Shown here piece by piece: positions 39,728 through 40,949 of a stretch of DNA of 40,949 nucleotides. The notes under the pieces were generated by a model, which was given only the letters and a program-made list of their open reading frames with translations, was not told the DNA's origin and searched no databases. This DNA comes from Burkholderiales bacterium (GTDB lineage Bacteria > Pseudomonadota > Gammaproteobacteria > Burkholderiales > Burkholderiaceae_E), in contig JAPOKJ010000033.1 of NCBI GenBank assembly GCA_029977705.1, positions 1 through 40,949 of the forward strand, given 5' to 3'. The position numbers and the translations under genes are program-made. Every line of letters starts with the position of its first letter. Within the stretch, counting starts at the first letter, position 1.

Positions 39728-40481
39728 GACGCTGCGGAAAAAGCGCCTGCAATTCGGCGGACACGCCACCCAGTTCAGTACCCGGGTGCGCCTGCTGGCT
39801 GGCATTCGGCTGGCAGGCCAGTTGAACCGCCTCGTCGATCCCGGCCTGCACGCTGTCGATGAGTGGAACTGGCAGCCCTTCCTGCAGGGTTGCGGCCAGG
39901 CCCGCCAGGCCCGCACCCCCGAGGATCAGGGCATCGGCCGGATGACGCTCGAGGGCTTCATGGCAGGCCCGGCGCAGCAAGGTCATGGCCCGCTCGGGGG
40001 CCTGCGCCAGTTCGCCGCCGGTGGGCGCGACCGTGTGGATGCCCGCCAGTGCCGGCCCGAAGCCCAGACTCCAGGCCAGGCGCTCGAGCATCGGGCCCCA
40101 GGCCATGCCGGCAGTGACCACGGTGAAGCGACCTGCTCGCGCGGCCTTGCGGAAGGCGGCCTCGGCCAGTCCAGTCACTGGGATGCCGGCGCAAGCGCGC
40201 AAGGCCATCAGGCCTGGGTCTCCAAAGCAGGCAACCAGCAGGGCCTGCGGCGGCTGCCGGCCGGGCGATGAGGCATGGGCAGCCCAGGCATCGAGGGCTG
40301 CGTGTCCGGCCACTGCGAAACCGACCTCGTCGCTGATGTAGGGCGCGCCAAAGCGCGCCGTGATGCCTTCGAAGCGGGCCACTGAACCGGCATGCTGCAA
40401 GGCATGCCTGAGCAGCTTGTCGGTCACCTGGACGGTGGTATTGGGGTTGAGCAGCAGCACGCCGGGCAGGGCCGAGGTCAT
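39717..40481 (-). CDS. Asp/Glu/hydantoin racemase-family protein with one catalytic Cys
   Basis: Asp/Glu racemase fold, 254 aa. N-terminal GVLLLNPNTTVQVTDKL is the hydantoin-racemase signature, and C85 in LLVACFGDPGL is the first catalytic cysteine. The second site, normally LGCAG, reads LILGGAGLAGL with Gly189, so the usual two-base mechanism is incomplete. Arylmalonate decarboxylases of this family also have one Cys but at the other position. Function could be a decarboxylase, an isomerase or a racemase using another base. ATG 40481 overlaps the TGA of the upstream GntR gene by 4 bp, so it is co-translated with its probable regulator. Tail-to-tail overlap with ugpQ. Confidence 0.85.
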   Translation of the reverse strand: MTSALPGVLLLNPNTTVQVTDKLLRHALQHAGSVARFEGITARFGAPYISDEVGFAVAGHAALDAWAAHASSPGRQPPQALLVACFGDPGLMALRACAGIPVTGLAEAAFRKAARAGRFTVVTAGMAWGPMLERLAWSLGFGPALAGIHTVAPTGGELAQAPERAMTLLRRACHEALERHPADALILGGAGLAGLAATLQEGLPVPLIDSVQAGIDEAVQLACQPNASQQAHPGTELGGVSAELQALFPQRLRA

Positions 40482-40949
40482 CCGTCCCGTCCTGCCGCGC
40501 CGGTATCGGCGGAAAAGAGAATCTCCTGAAGGTCGGCCGGCCTGGGCGCAGGCCTGGGCTGGCTGCACTGCGTCTGCAACTCGAGCAGATGCTCCCGCAT
40601 CCGGTCGGCCGCCTCACGGGTATCGCCGCGGCGGATGCAATCGAGCAGGCCGCGGTGCGCCGTGCAGCCGCAATGCAGCGTCGAGCGCGCGCGGCTGTCC
40701 GGGGCCTGATCCATCAGGATCAGGGAGGTGCGGGACACCATCTTGCGCAGCAACTGGTGCAAGGTGTCATGGCCCGACCCTTGCGCGATCAGCAGGTGGA
40801 AGCGGCCGGACTCCCGCACGGCGGCCTCGAGATCGCCCTCGCGTCGTGCCTGCTCTTCGGCGGCAATAGACTGCTCGATCTGTTCCAGGTAAGGGTTGTC
40901 GGCGCGCTCGATGAAGCGGGTCAGCAGCACCGGTTCGATCAGGGCACGG
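40478..40949 (-). CDS. GntR-family regulator, FCD domain (partial, cut by window end)
   Basis: C-terminal ligand-binding part of a FadR/FCD-type GntR regulator; the winged-helix domain lies outside the window. Visible are RALIEPVLLTRFIERADNPY, AAVRESGRFHLLIAQGSGHD (helix with the FCD Arg/His metal-site residues), LHQLLRKMVSRTSLIL and HRGLLDCIRRGDTREAADRM (His ligand near the end). The C-terminus ends AGRDG. Its stop overlaps the racemase-family start, so it probably controls that gene. Confidence 0.88.
   Translation of the reverse strand, partial: RALIEPVLLTRFIERADNPYLEQIEQSIAAEEQARREGDLEAAVRESGRFHLLIAQGSGHDTLHQLLRKMVSRTSLILMDQAPDSRARSTLHCGCTAHRGLLDCIRRGDTREAADRMREHLLELQTQCSQPRPAPRPADLQEILFSADTGAAGRDG

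Overview
The window is GC-rich DNA of a betaproteobacterial (Burkholderiales-like) type. This is inferred from six Bug/TctC-type tripartite tricarboxylate transporter (TTT) receptors in 41 kb, two IclR regulators beside catabolic genes, an mhp-like aromatic cluster, and a ugpBAE-ugpQ glycerophosphodiester cluster. It reads as chromosomal accessory catabolic DNA. There is a tRNA-Ser(UGA) at the left edge. I see no integrase, transposase, phage gene or CRISPR array.

Layout. 32-121: tRNA-Ser. 166-952: a metallo-beta-lactamase-fold hydrolase whose signal-peptide region lacks an in-frame start, with a promoter and palindromes at 961-997. 1112-9812 (minus): a nine-gene operon with 4-bp start/stop overlaps, running receptor, RraA-type aldolase, D-2-hydroxyacid dehydrogenase, cyclase-family hydrolase, three tandem receptors, LigI-type amidohydrolase, SMP-30 lactonase. 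It diverges from an IclR gene (9905-10672) across an inverted-repeat operator. 10825-15555 (plus): NTF2-like protein, orphan solute-binding lipoprotein, 14-TM type MFS exporter, alpha/beta-hydrolase lipoprotein and an exported SUMF1-family protein. 15618-18295 (minus): choline-sulfatase-type sulfatase and a TTT receptor. 18510-19400 (plus): a CitE/HpcH-type lyase split by an in-frame TAG.

19471-26236 is an aromatic-degradation region: VOC protein (minus); a Rieske protein and a Rieske-less oxygenase catalytic subunit in tandem; a GST; an MhpR-like regulator divergent from a TfdB-like flavin hydroxylase and an MhpB-like extradiol dioxygenase. The divergent gap holds an almost canonical MhpR operator. 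26262-31339 (minus) is a beta-oxidation-type operon: thiolase, PaaG-like isomerase/hydratase, two acyl-CoA dehydrogenase subunits and a PaaI-type thioesterase. A reasonable inference is that side-chain or ring-fission acyl-CoAs are degraded there, with ring hydroxylation and cleavage done by the neighbouring cluster.

31492-33453 (plus): a TTT receptor with a 27-bp tandem duplication in its signal peptide, plus a second D-2-hydroxyacid dehydrogenase. 33617-34756: an orphan P-loop ATPase with a C-terminal winged-helix-like tail, preceded by a strikingly AT-rich promoter region with repeats 20 bp apart. 34789-35721 (minus): EamA permease. 35822-39727 (plus): ugpB, ugpA, ugpE, ugpQ without ugpC. 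39717-40949 (minus): Asp/Glu-racemase-family protein and a GntR/FCD regulator cut by the window end.

Most promising for novelty: the split Rieske oxygenase, the uncharacterised nine-gene receptor/lactonase/aldolase operon, the ATPase islet with its AT-rich repeat promoter, and the interrupted CitE gene. Gene families were recognised from protein sequence by eye; no searches were run.
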